Position numbers and translations under genes: made by a program. A stretch of 64,000 bases of DNA from Sulfitobacter undariae (GTDB lineage: Bacteria; Pseudomonadota; Alphaproteobacteria; Rhodobacterales; Rhodobacteraceae), in contig NZ_JACIEI010000012.1 of NCBI RefSeq assembly GCF_014196805.1, positions 1-64,000 on the forward strand. The letters are read 5' to 3'. Numbering within the stretch: position 1 is the first letter of the stretch; the number at the start of each line of letters is the position of its first letter. The notes below the pieces were generated by a model that was not told the DNA's origin, did no database searches, and was given only the letters and a program-made list of their open reading frames with translations. Positions 35,785-44,075 of the stretch are shown here, in pieces.

Positions 35785-36282
35785 ATGATATGTCCCCTCT
35801 GCACAACAGATGCCCCGCTTATAACAACCGCTGTTTCTGGCGGTCCTGCTGACGCTTCCATCGAAATCTGCGCGGCCTGCGCGGATGCTGGTACGCCGCC
35901 GGATCATTTCCGTCCTATCGCTTCAACAATGTGGACCGAAGACCCTGCCTTGCAGGTCTATGCGGCGCGCACGCTTAAACGTCTCGATACCGACTGGTCC
36001 CGTGATTTGCTGGAGCAGCTTTACCTTGACGAGGAAACCCAAGCTTGGGCCGATAACGTTGCAGCGCAGACCAACCACAAAGACAGCAATGGCGTGGCAT
36101 TAGCTAATGGCGACACGGTTGTGTTGATCAAAGACCTCAACGTCAAAGGCGGGGGATTTACTGCCAAACGTGGCACGGCTGTACACCGGATATCCCTTGT
36201 TGCGGATAATGATGCGCATATCGAGGGCCGTGTTGAGGGCCAGCGCATTGTGATCCTGACCGAGTTTGTGAAAAAACGCTGA
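35785..36282 (+). CDS. PhnA/YjdM-type zinc-ribbon protein
   Basis: 165 residues. The N-terminus MICPLCTTDAPLIT gives CxxC, and a second cysteine pair ICAACADAG completes a zinc ribbon. The C-terminal PhnA domain is seen in DSNGVALANGDTVVLIKDL, then NVKGGGFTAKRGTAVHRISL and RIVILTEFVKK. Despite the name these proteins are not proven phosphonate hydrolases; their role is unclear. It is preceded by the transposase relic, so its promoter may be new. A strong stem-loop follows. Confidence 0.85.
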   Translation: MICPLCTTDAPLITTAVSGGPADASIEICAACADAGTPPDHFRPIASTMWTEDPALQVYAARTLKRLDTDWSRDLLEQLYLDEETQAWADNVAAQTNHKDSNGVALANGDTVVLIKDLNVKGGGFTAKRGTAVHRISLVADNDAHIEGRVEGQRIVILTEFVKKR

Positions 36283-36295
36283 TATTACGATTTGC

Positions 36296-36320
36296 CCAAG
36301 GAGGGCGGCGCTCTCCTTGG
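36296..36320 (+). terminator. Stem-loop after the PhnA-like gene
   Basis: CCAAGGAG, GGC-GGC-GCT centre, CTCCTTGG: an 8-bp outer stem 14 bases past the stop. No T-run follows, so it is a weak or factor-assisted terminator. Confidence 0.45.
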
Positions 36321-36456
36321 CAATAAAGCGCCTTACTGACGTGCAGATTTTCAAATCCCTGTGACGCAAGCTTGTGATTGCTGCCAAAAAAACTTGATAC
36401 TTCCTTCCTTTGCCTTAGCTATTTGCAAGTAAAATTGTCATGCCAAGGAGATTTAC

Positions 36457-37242
36457 ATGTCAGAATTCGCCACGCCCTCGCGCCGTCGCTTTATGCTCAC
36501 CACTGCCGCCGCCGTTGGTGCGGTTACAATCCTGCCGTTTGCCGCCCGCGCTGATGATCATGTTGGCGATGTTTTCGAGACGCCATCAGGACCAATCACG
36601 ATCACACCCGTTGCACATGCTTCGTTTGTAGCGCTGACCCCTGTAGGGGTGATTTATGTCGATCCAGTGGATGGCGCTGATAAATATGGCGCGTTTCCTG
36701 CGCCGGATTTGGTTTTGATCACGCATGAGCACGGCGATCACTATAATCAGGAAACGCTGGATGGTATTGTGGTTGAAGGTACGCAAATCATCGCCAACCC
36801 TGCCGTCTTTGCCATGTTGCCCGAGGCAATGCAGGCCAATGCCAGCGCTGTAGAGAATGGTGGCGCTGCCTTGTTTAATGATCTCAGCATCGATGCGATC
36901 CCTGCCTATAACACGACAAAAGACCGCCTGAAGTTCCACCCACAGGGGCGTGACAATGGCTATGTTCTTAACTTCGAGGGTTTCCGGATGTATATTTCGG
37001 GTGACACCGAAGACACGCCGGAAATGCGCGCCTTGGTGAATATTGATCTGGCATTTGTTTGCATGAACCTGCCGTTCACAATGGATGCAAATGCGGCGGC
37101 TTCCGCTGTTGCGGACTTCAAGCCGACGTATGTGTACCCCTATCACTACCGCGGCCGCGATAATGGTACGCAAGACCCAGCAGAGTTCGCCAAAATGGTT
37201 GGCACTGGGATTCAGGTGAAAATGGGCGGCTGGTATAGCTGA
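36457..37242 (+). CDS. Tat-exported metallo-beta-lactamase-fold hydrolase
   Basis: 261 residues. SRRRFMLTTAAAVGAVTILP is a twin-arginine signal, ending AARADDHV. The mature part carries LVLITHEHGDHYNQETLDGI, the HxHxDH zinc motif, with DPVDGADKYG and YISGDTEDTPEM as further ligand regions, and PYHYRGRDNG near the end. The pattern is that of UlaG-like MBL-fold enzymes acting in the periplasm on an unknown substrate. It is single-gene, with a hairpin after it. Confidence 0.85.
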   Translation: MSEFATPSRRRFMLTTAAAVGAVTILPFAARADDHVGDVFETPSGPITITPVAHASFVALTPVGVIYVDPVDGADKYGAFPAPDLVLITHEHGDHYNQETLDGIVVEGTQIIANPAVFAMLPEAMQANASAVENGGAALFNDLSIDAIPAYNTTKDRLKFHPQGRDNGYVLNFEGFRMYISGDTEDTPEMRALVNIDLAFVCMNLPFTMDANAAASAVADFKPTYVYPYHYRGRDNGTQDPAEFAKMVGTGIQVKMGGWYS

Positions 37243-37260
37243 CCTCCGCTAGACTAACAG

Positions 37261-37295
37261 ATTTGTCGGGTGGGTGATCTGCCTGCCCGGCAAAT
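37261..37295 (+). terminator. Stem-loop after the MBL-fold gene
   Basis: ATTTG, mismatch, CGGG pairs with CCCG, mismatch, CAAAT, with further G/C pairing near the loop. There is no T-run. The rest of the gap to 37594 shows no clear feature except the promoter region expected for the IclR gene. Confidence 0.4.
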
Positions 37296-37594
37296 GTAAG
37301 AGGCTCTGCCTCTGCTGGGCCCCTGCGCTTTTCCAAACATTGTGAGACGATCCTTGGTAAGAGGAACAGCGCGGCGAGTAGGGCCGGCGGTAACTTCTGC
37401 TTGCGCGTGTCCGCGACTCAATTTAGGTATCTTGTGACGAAAGTGAAACGCGATTTCGCTTGGTGGAACAAATGTCCTTGGGAGGGGTGTCATGTGTTTT
37501 CGAAATATCTCTGACCGTAAGAAGTTATGCGCCGCATGAATGTTGCAGGGGCAGATTGGGCCACAAATAGCCTTGCGGCTGTGGCTGTCTTTTG

Positions 37595-38368
37595 ATGGAT
37601 GCCAGCGCGGATCGTAAGTTTGCCAATACTTTGGCGCGGGGATTGGGCGTTTTGCGTGCCTTTCATGCCAGCGACAATGGGCTAACACATGCCCAGATCG
37701 CCGAACGGACAGGGCTACCCAAGCCGACAATTTCGCGTTTGACCTATACTTTGTGTGAGCTTGGGTATCTCTCTCATGGCGGTCGCAATGATCGTTTCCG
37801 TTTAGGGCCTGCGGCGATTGTTCTGGGGTCTGTTGCGCAAGTTGCCGTCGGTTTTGTTGATCGTGTCAGTGATGACATGCAGCGGTTGGCCGATGAGACT
37901 GGCACATTGGCGCTAATCTCGGTGCGTGATGGTGACAGAATGATGTTGGTGCGCACGTGGCGTCCTGTTTCGGCCTCCACTATTTGGCTGGAGCCGGGGC
38001 ACCGTATTCCGCTTCACGGGTCTTCCTCAGGGATGGCGTTTCTAGCCGCGCTGGATAGCGAGCGCTTTGATGCGCTGGAGCCAAGTGACGACATGGCCGA
38101 ATTCCGACAAGAGGGTTACGATCAATTGGTTGCGCACGGTTTCGCGATTGCGCCTGAGGCGACGCGTTATTCGGGTACAGTGAACGCCGTGAGCGTTCCG
38201 TATTTTTCAGATGAATTCGGTGAATGCGTGGCCTTTACCTGTGGCGCCACACCCGCCGATTTACCCCGAGCACGTATGCAAAACGAAGTTGGCCCAGCTT
38301 TACACAGACTTGTACAAGCACTCGAACACCGCACCGGACGCATGCCCGCGTTGAGCCGTCGTGGATAA
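37595..38368 (+). CDS. IclR-family regulator of the beta-oxidation operon
   Basis: 257 residues from ATG 37595. A winged HTH fills the first 75 residues (LTHAQIAERTGLPKPTISRL, then TYTLCELGYLSHG), and the effector-binding GAF-like domain follows (ALISVRDGDRMMLVRTW and GHRIPLHGSSSGMAFLAALD). IclR proteins commonly control catabolic genes on their own strand or divergently; here the catabolic operon starts 17 bases downstream, so it is the probable regulator, responding to an acyl-CoA or acid. It is in the same direction as the operon. Confidence 0.88.
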   Translation: MDASADRKFANTLARGLGVLRAFHASDNGLTHAQIAERTGLPKPTISRLTYTLCELGYLSHGGRNDRFRLGPAAIVLGSVAQVAVGFVDRVSDDMQRLADETGTLALISVRDGDRMMLVRTWRPVSASTIWLEPGHRIPLHGSSSGMAFLAALDSERFDALEPSDDMAEFRQEGYDQLVAHGFAIAPEATRYSGTVNAVSVPYFSDEFGECVAFTCGATPADLPRARMQNEVGPALHRLVQALEHRTGRMPALSRRG

Positions 38369-38385
38369 TTTTAAGGAGAGACCTG

Positions 38386-40482
38386 ATGTCTAACCCCGTA
38401 TCATATAATGCCCACGGTCCAGTTGCCGTTTTGCGCATTCAAAACCCGCCAGTGAATGCGCTGTCACAGGCTGTGCGCCAAGGGCTGAGTGAAGCGATGG
38501 ACCGTGCCGAGGCGGATGCGGACATCAAGGCTGTTGTGATCGTGGGCGATGGGAGGGCTTTCATCGCAGGGGCTGACATTACGGAATTCGGTAAACCCCC
38601 GATGGAGCCGAACCTGCCCGACCTATGCAGCCGCATTGAAGCATCGCCGCTGTTGGTTATCGCCTCTATGCACGGTGTGTCATTGGGAGGCGGGCTAGAG
38701 GTCGCGCTGAGCGCACATTACCGCATCGCGCAACCCGATGCGCGTGTTGGCCTGCCCGAAGTACATCTTGGCTTGTTGCCGGGGGCGGGCGGTACGCAGC
38801 GCCTGCCGCGTCTGACAGGGGCGGCAAAAGGGATTGAGATTATGACCTCGGGCGGGCAGGTAAAAGCCGCTGCCGCCCTTGAGATGGGGATCATTGATAA
38901 AATCGAAACAGGTGACCCTCAGGAGGTCGGGTTGGCTTATGCCACGGAATTGGTGAATTCAGCCGCGCCGCGCCGCGCCGTTTCTGAATTGGCAGGCCCT
39001 GAGGCGATGGATTGGGATGCGGCCTATTCAGGTGCGGTCAGCAAGGCGCGTGGACAAAACAGCCCCGGCGCCATTGTACGCGCAGTTCAGGCGGCCTCCG
39101 AACTTCCTTTTGCGCAGGGATTGGCGCGCGAGCGAGCGCTGTTCACCGAGCTGCTGCAAGGCGACCAAAGCAAAGGCATGATCCACGCCTTCTTTAATGA
39201 GCGCGCTGTGAGTAACCTGCCTGAGCTGAAAGGTGTCACGCCACGCGCATTGAATGCCATTGGTGTGATTGGCGGCGGGACAATGGGCGCTGGTATTGCG
39301 ACTGCTGCCCTGTTGGCCAAAATGCAGGTAGTGCTGATCGAAACAGGCGAAGCCCAAGCCAGCGCAGCGCGGGGCCGCATTGAAGGCAACCTGCAAGGCG
39401 CATTAAAGCGCGGCAAAATCAGTCAGGAGCAATATGACGCCCTGACCCAAGATGCGTTGGTTGTTGCCATAGATTACGCCAGCCTAAGTGATGTTGATCT
39501 GGTGATTGAAGCCGTGTTCGAGAACATGGATGTGAAGAAAGAAGTCTTTGGCAAGCTGGATGCAGTTTGCAAACAGGGGGCGATTTTGGCGTCCAACACT
39601 TCCTATCTGGATGTGGACGAGATCGCCGCCGCCACGTCGCGCCGCTCAGATGTGATCGGCTTGCACTTTTTCTCGCCTGCGCATGTGATGAAGCTGCTCG
39701 AAATTGTTGTGGCAGATAAAACCGCGCTGGATGTTGTCGCGACGAGTTTTGCCTTGGGTAAGGCGTTTGGCAAAATATCGGTTCGTGCGGGCGTTTGTGA
39801 CGGGTTCATTGGCAACCGTATTCTGGCTGTTTACCGCACGGCGGCGGATCACATGGTGCTGGATGGCGCGTCGCCCTACCAGATTGACCGCGCATTGACG
39901 GACTTTGGTTTTGCCATGGGCCCATTTGCCGTGGCTGACCTTGCAGGTCTTGATATCGGTTGGATGACTCGCAAACGCAAAGCGCCTGATCGCCATGCTG
40001 ACGAACGTGTGCCCACCTATATCGATAAACTTTGCGAAGAAGGGCATTTTGGGCAGAAAACCGGCGAGGGTTACTACCTTTATGAAAAGGGCCAACGCGC
40101 CTCTGTACCGAACCCGAAAATTCCTGCGCTGATCGCCGCCGAACAGGCTGATTTGAGAATTACGCCACGTGATTTCAGCGATGAAGAGATTGTCAGGCGC
40201 TACATGTGTGCGATGGTGAATGAAGCTGCGAAAGTGGTGGAAGAGGGCATCGCCCGCCGCCCCGCTGACGTGGATATGGTGCTGCTGTTTGGCTATGGCT
40301 TCCCGCGCTATCGTGGCGGGCCTTTGAAATGGGCTGACTTGCAGGGCTTGGATACGGTGCTGGCTGATATTGAGCGATATGCGCAGGAGGACGCATGGTT
40401 CTGGAAACCTGCTACATTGCTCAAAACACTGGTGGCTGATGGCCGTAATTTTGATGATTTGAACCGTGCCGCAGGTAAATAA
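38386..40482 (+). CDS. Bifunctional enoyl-CoA hydratase / 3-hydroxyacyl-CoA dehydrogenase
   Basis: 698 residues from ATG 38386, with AAGGAGAG upstream. The N-terminal crotonase domain has IAGADITEF and MHGVSLGGGLEVALSAHYRI for the oxyanion hole and catalytic Glu. The central NAD-binding domain starts VIGGGTMGAGIATAALLA, and LHFFSPAHVMKLLEIVVADK contains the catalytic His. It performs hydration and oxidation in beta-oxidation. The domain order and length match FadJ/PimF-like proteins that lack a separate isomerase. It is the first structural gene of the operon. Confidence 0.93.
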   Translation: MSNPVSYNAHGPVAVLRIQNPPVNALSQAVRQGLSEAMDRAEADADIKAVVIVGDGRAFIAGADITEFGKPPMEPNLPDLCSRIEASPLLVIASMHGVSLGGGLEVALSAHYRIAQPDARVGLPEVHLGLLPGAGGTQRLPRLTGAAKGIEIMTSGGQVKAAAALEMGIIDKIETGDPQEVGLAYATELVNSAAPRRAVSELAGPEAMDWDAAYSGAVSKARGQNSPGAIVRAVQAASELPFAQGLARERALFTELLQGDQSKGMIHAFFNERAVSNLPELKGVTPRALNAIGVIGGGTMGAGIATAALLAKMQVVLIETGEAQASAARGRIEGNLQGALKRGKISQEQYDALTQDALVVAIDYASLSDVDLVIEAVFENMDVKKEVFGKLDAVCKQGAILASNTSYLDVDEIAAATSRRSDVIGLHFFSPAHVMKLLEIVVADKTALDVVATSFALGKAFGKISVRAGVCDGFIGNRILAVYRTAADHMVLDGASPYQIDRALTDFGFAMGPFAVADLAGLDIGWMTRKRKAPDRHADERVPTYIDKLCEEGHFGQKTGEGYYLYEKGQRASVPNPKIPALIAAEQADLRITPRDFSDEEIVRRYMCAMVNEAAKVVEEGIARRPADVDMVLLFGYGFPRYRGGPLKWADLQGLDTVLADIERYAQEDAWFWKPATLLKTLVADGRNFDDLNRAAGK

Positions 40483-40523
40483 CGCTGCTGCGCAACCGAC
40501 CGAATATTGAGGAGGAACACAAT

Positions 40524-41723
40524 ATGGACCTGAGTTATTCTGATGAAGACAAGACATTTCGCGACGAAGTCCGCGCGTTTATGCAAGAAAAAGTCACTCC
40601 TGAACTGCGCGACAAAGTGCGCGGCATGGGTGAGCTGACAAAAGACGACATGGAAGGCTGGCACGCGACGTTGAACGCACGCGGCTGGCTGGCCCCGAAC
40701 TGGCCCAAGAAATTTGGCGGTGCCGAATGGAACGCCGTTCAAAAGCACATTTTTGATGAAGAAGCCGAAGCCGCCTCTGCCCCGCGCATTGTGCCATTTG
40801 GCCTGAGCATGTTGGCTCCTGTGTTGCAGAAATTCGGCAGCCAAGAGCAGAATGATTACTGGCTGCCACGTTTGCTCAAGGGCGAAGACTGGTGGTGTCA
40901 GGGGTATTCCGAACCGGGTGCTGGCTCCGATCTGGCGTCTTTGAAAACAAGCGCTGTCAAAAACGAAGCGGGCACGCATTACATCGTCAACGGTCAAAAA
41001 ACGTGGACGACACTGGGTCAGCACGCCAACATGATCTTCTGTCTGGTGCGGACAGACAAAGACGTGAAGCAACAAGAGGGCATTTCCTTCTTGCTGATCG
41101 ACATGGCCACACCGGGCATCGAAGTGCGCCCGATCATCCTGCTGGATGGCACACCAGAGGTGAACGAAGTCTGGTTCACAGATGTTGAAGTCCCTGTTGA
41201 AAACCTTGTCGGGGAAGAGAACAAAGGCTGGACCTACGCCAAGTATCTGCTGACTCATGAGCGCACAAACATTGCAGGCGTTGGCGCATCTCAGGCTGGT
41301 CTGGCTTCGGTAAAACGTCTTGCGCGTTCCGAGATGTCGAATGGCAAGCCGCTGATCGAAAACCCGCACTTTTTGGCACGTATCGCACAAGTTGAGATTG
41401 ACCTGATGGCCATGGCGACCACCAACATGCGTATCGTTTCCAAAGCGGCAGCAGGCCAAGCACCGGGCGTTGAATCGTCCATGCTCAAGGTCAAAGGCAC
41501 GATCATCCGTCAGGAAATCAACGATCTGGCACGCCGGGCCGCGGGCGTCTACGCGATGCCGTTTGCATCTGAAGCAGTTGAAGGCGCGAATGAAGCACTG
41601 CCTGATCCGTTGGGCGCTGGGCCAGTCGCAGCTAAATATTTCAACAACAGAAAATTGTCGATCTTCGGCGGATCAAACGAGATCCAGCGCGGGATTATCG
41701 CAAAAGTAACGATGGGGAGCTAA
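40524..41723 (+). CDS. Acyl-CoA dehydrogenase, large (PimC-like) subunit
   Basis: 399 residues, AGGAGG before ATG. The FAD-dependent acyl-CoA dehydrogenase fold is shown by WWCQGYSEPGAGSDLASLKT and YIVNGQKTWTT, then GGSNEIQRGIIAKVTMG at the C-terminus. Its immediate partner is a smaller homologue five bases downstream. Paired large and small subunits occur in pimeloyl/dicarboxylyl-CoA and steroid-chain dehydrogenases, so this may act on a dicarboxylic or cyclic-derived acyl-CoA rather than simple fatty acids (inference). Confidence 0.9.
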   Translation: MDLSYSDEDKTFRDEVRAFMQEKVTPELRDKVRGMGELTKDDMEGWHATLNARGWLAPNWPKKFGGAEWNAVQKHIFDEEAEAASAPRIVPFGLSMLAPVLQKFGSQEQNDYWLPRLLKGEDWWCQGYSEPGAGSDLASLKTSAVKNEAGTHYIVNGQKTWTTLGQHANMIFCLVRTDKDVKQQEGISFLLIDMATPGIEVRPIILLDGTPEVNEVWFTDVEVPVENLVGEENKGWTYAKYLLTHERTNIAGVGASQAGLASVKRLARSEMSNGKPLIENPHFLARIAQVEIDLMAMATTNMRIVSKAAAGQAPGVESSMLKVKGTIIRQEINDLARRAAGVYAMPFASEAVEGANEALPDPLGAGPVAAKYFNNRKLSIFGGSNEIQRGIIAKVTMGS

Positions 41724-41728
41724 GGCAC

Positions 41729-42862
41729 ATGAACTTTGATCTGACAGAAGAGCGGCAAATGCTGCAAGACACGCTCCGCCGTTTTCTACGCGAGCGTTAT
41801 GACACCGCAACCCGCAACAAGATTTTGGAAAGCGACACAGGCCTGTCCACCGAGATTTGGGCCGAATTGGCCGAACTGGGTGTGATCGGCGCGTTGTTCA
41901 CAGAAGAGCAGGGCGGCTTTGGCGGCAAGGGCTTTGACATCTCAGTTGTGTTTGAAGAACTGGGCCGCGCAGGCGTTGTTGAGCCCTTCCTCGATACGGC
42001 TGTCCTTGCTGGCGGTTTGATCGCTGATCTGGGCAACGACGACCAGCAAGCGCATGTGGAAGAAATCATCGGTGGCAGCCTGCAATTGGCCTTTGCGCAC
42101 GGTGAGCCGACCAGCCGCTATGACCTGACCCGTGTTGGCACAACTGCAACCGAAAAGGGTGGCGATATCATCCTCAATGGCCGCAAAGCTGTGGTTGTGA
42201 ATGCTGAAGCCGCTGACATGCTGGTTGTTTCTGCCCGCGAAAGCGGTGGAGAAGGGGACGCGGATGGTATTTCGCTGTTCCTGGTACCCAAAGACGCCAA
42301 AGGTCTTACAGTTCAAGGCTATGCCTTGCTGGCTGGTGGCCGTGCCGCCGAAGTCACGTTGGACGATGTGGCGGTTCCTGCCTCTGCGCGTCTGGGCGAA
42401 GCTGGCAAAGCATCACCTGCCATTGAGGCACGTGTTGCGGCCGCAAATGTGGCCCAAACCGCCGAGACATTGGGCGCGATGGAAACGGCCTGCGCATTGA
42501 CCAAAGAATACCTTGGTACACGCAAGCAGTTTGGCCGCCCGATTGGCACGTTCCAAGCTTTGGCGCATCGCTATTCCGATCTGCTGATCGAGATGGAGCA
42601 GGCGCGCTCTGCCGTGATCCTGATTGCGGGCAATCTGGAAGCCGACCGTGGCACGCGTGAGCGTTACGTTTCAGCCACCAAAAACCTGATTGGCCGCGTA
42701 GGCCGTTTGGTGGGTGAAGAAGCGATCCAGTTGCACGGTGGTATCGCCATGACGCAAGAATACGAACTGGCCCATATCGCCAAGCGTATCATCATGGCCG
42801 ATCACCGCTTTGGTGATGTTGATTTCCATCTGGAGCGTTTCATTGCCCTCGCAGCAGCCTGA
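41729..42862 (+). CDS. Acyl-CoA dehydrogenase, small (PimD-like) subunit
   Basis: 377 residues. MNFDLTEERQMLQDTLRRFL and YDTATRNKILESDTG mark the N-terminal helical domain; GAMETACALTKEYLGTRKQF, then GRPIGTFQALAHRYSDLLIE, the C-terminal domain, and LHGGIAMTQEYELAHIAKRI the cofactor-adjacent end. The subunit is degenerate in parts of the FAD region, as expected when it pairs with the large subunit. It is co-transcribed with the gene before it. Confidence 0.88.
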   Translation: MNFDLTEERQMLQDTLRRFLRERYDTATRNKILESDTGLSTEIWAELAELGVIGALFTEEQGGFGGKGFDISVVFEELGRAGVVEPFLDTAVLAGGLIADLGNDDQQAHVEEIIGGSLQLAFAHGEPTSRYDLTRVGTTATEKGGDIILNGRKAVVVNAEAADMLVVSARESGGEGDADGISLFLVPKDAKGLTVQGYALLAGGRAAEVTLDDVAVPASARLGEAGKASPAIEARVAAANVAQTAETLGAMETACALTKEYLGTRKQFGRPIGTFQALAHRYSDLLIEMEQARSAVILIAGNLEADRGTRERYVSATKNLIGRVGRLVGEEAIQLHGGIAMTQEYELAHIAKRIIMADHRFGDVDFHLERFIALAAA

Positions 42863-43274
42863 AGAAGAAGCCGGTCTCATTCGTAATGAGACCGGCACAC
42901 AACGTCTTGTCGGATATGTGGTGGATGTGCGCGACCCTGCGCATGCCCGCTGCTATCTGGATGTCACTGAAGATCACTTGAACCGCCACGGCGTATTGCA
43001 TGGCGGGATTGCGGTGACCCTGTTGGATAATTCCTGTGGCACTACAGGGTCGCTGAGCGTTGATCCAACGGGCAAGGCACCGTTTTTGACCGTTTCTATG
43101 AATACCAATTTTCTGGGTGCGGGACGTCCGGGGCGGGTCACTGCCACGGGAACGATTAAGGGAGGAGGGCGCAGTTTGTTGTTTATCGAAGCTGAATTGC
43201 GCCATGAGGACGGCACATTGATTGCCACAACATCGGGCGTGTTCAAACGCGTCCCAGTGGAAAAACTGACTTAA
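42843..43274 (+). CDS. PaaI-type hotdog-fold thioesterase
   Basis: 143 residues if started at TTG 42843, chosen because GGAG lies seven bases upstream; the frame is open to 42810. It overlaps the end of the dehydrogenase gene by 20 bases. LNRHGVLHGGIAVTLLDNSC is the hotdog catalytic motif (HGxxHGG), and the LGAGRPGRVTATGTI strand follows. It likely cleaves acyl-CoA esters that stall in the pathway, releasing CoA. The start codon is the least certain part of the call. Confidence 0.85.
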   Translation: MPSQQPEEEAGLIRNETGTQRLVGYVVDVRDPAHARCYLDVTEDHLNRHGVLHGGIAVTLLDNSCGTTGSLSVDPTGKAPFLTVSMNTNFLGAGRPGRVTATGTIKGGGRSLLFIEAELRHEDGTLIATTSGVFKRVPVEKLT

Positions 43275-43289
43275 CGGGAGAAGACCGAG

Positions 43290-44060
43290 ATGAGCGCACG
43301 GCTTGAGGATGCAGGCGATCGCCTGATTATTTGGAACGGAAACACAGAAAAGCGCGGCGCACTTTCGCCTGAGCTTTATGACTGCATTATGCAGGCCTGC
43401 GAAATGGCGCAGGAGCGCCGTATCCGGTCAATCATCCTTACATCAGAGGGGCCGTTTTTTTGTGCGGGGGGCGATCTAACTGTCCTCATCTCACGTCAGG
43501 GAATGCCTGAGGATCAGCGCCGCGCTGGTATTGAGGGGCTGCACGATGTCATTCGCGCCATTCGCGCTTGCCCTGTGCCGTTTATCGCCGCCGTTGAAGG
43601 GGGCGCTGCTGGTGCAGGCCTGAGCTTTGCGCTGGTCTGTGATATCATCGTGGCTGCAAAAGGCGCAAAGTTTGTCGCAGCTTATGTCAAAGCGGGTCTG
43701 GTGCCTGATGGCGGTCTGACAGCGCATCTGTCGCGTGCTTTGCCGCGCCAGTTGTCGATGGAAATGTGCATGTTGGCGCAGCCTGTTCTGGCTGACCGGA
43801 TGCACGCTTTGGGTGTGGTCAATACCCTGACGGAAGTGGGCGGTGCAATGGATGTTGCCCGCGCCTATGCGGATCGCTTTGCTGCAGGTCCACGCGATGC
43901 GCAGGCCGCAATTCGCAAGATGGTTGCCGCAGCGTATGACGCGAGCGAGGCCGAGCAGTTGGACCATGAACGCGATGCAATGGGCTATGCCACAGGCGCA
44001 CCCGAAGCGGCCGAAGGCATCGCCGCATTTTTAGAAAAACGCAGCCCGAACTACGGGTAA
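43290..44060 (+). CDS. Enoyl-CoA hydratase/isomerase family protein
   Basis: 256 residues, GGGAGAAG before ATG. The crotonase fold is supported by ILTSEGPFFCAGGDLTVL and AAVEGGAAGAGLSFALVCDI, then AYVKAGLVPDGGLTAHLSRA. The first catalytic Glu is seen less clearly than in typical hydratases, so isomerase or dehalogenase-type activity is possible. As part of the operon it probably handles an unsaturated or branched intermediate. Confidence 0.87.
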   Translation: MSARLEDAGDRLIIWNGNTEKRGALSPELYDCIMQACEMAQERRIRSIILTSEGPFFCAGGDLTVLISRQGMPEDQRRAGIEGLHDVIRAIRACPVPFIAAVEGGAAGAGLSFALVCDIIVAAKGAKFVAAYVKAGLVPDGGLTAHLSRALPRQLSMEMCMLAQPVLADRMHALGVVNTLTEVGGAMDVARAYADRFAAGPRDAQAAIRKMVAAAYDASEAEQLDHERDAMGYATGAPEAAEGIAAFLEKRSPNYG

Positions 44061-44075
44061 GAAGGAATACATCAT

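Noticed and set aside
40308-41459. Long leftward frame (383 codons) opposite the acyl-CoA dehydrogenase genes
   Set aside because: It is antisense to well-supported coding sequence, has an implausible composition (many Cys, His, Arg) and no domain. High-GC coding regions often give such shadows.
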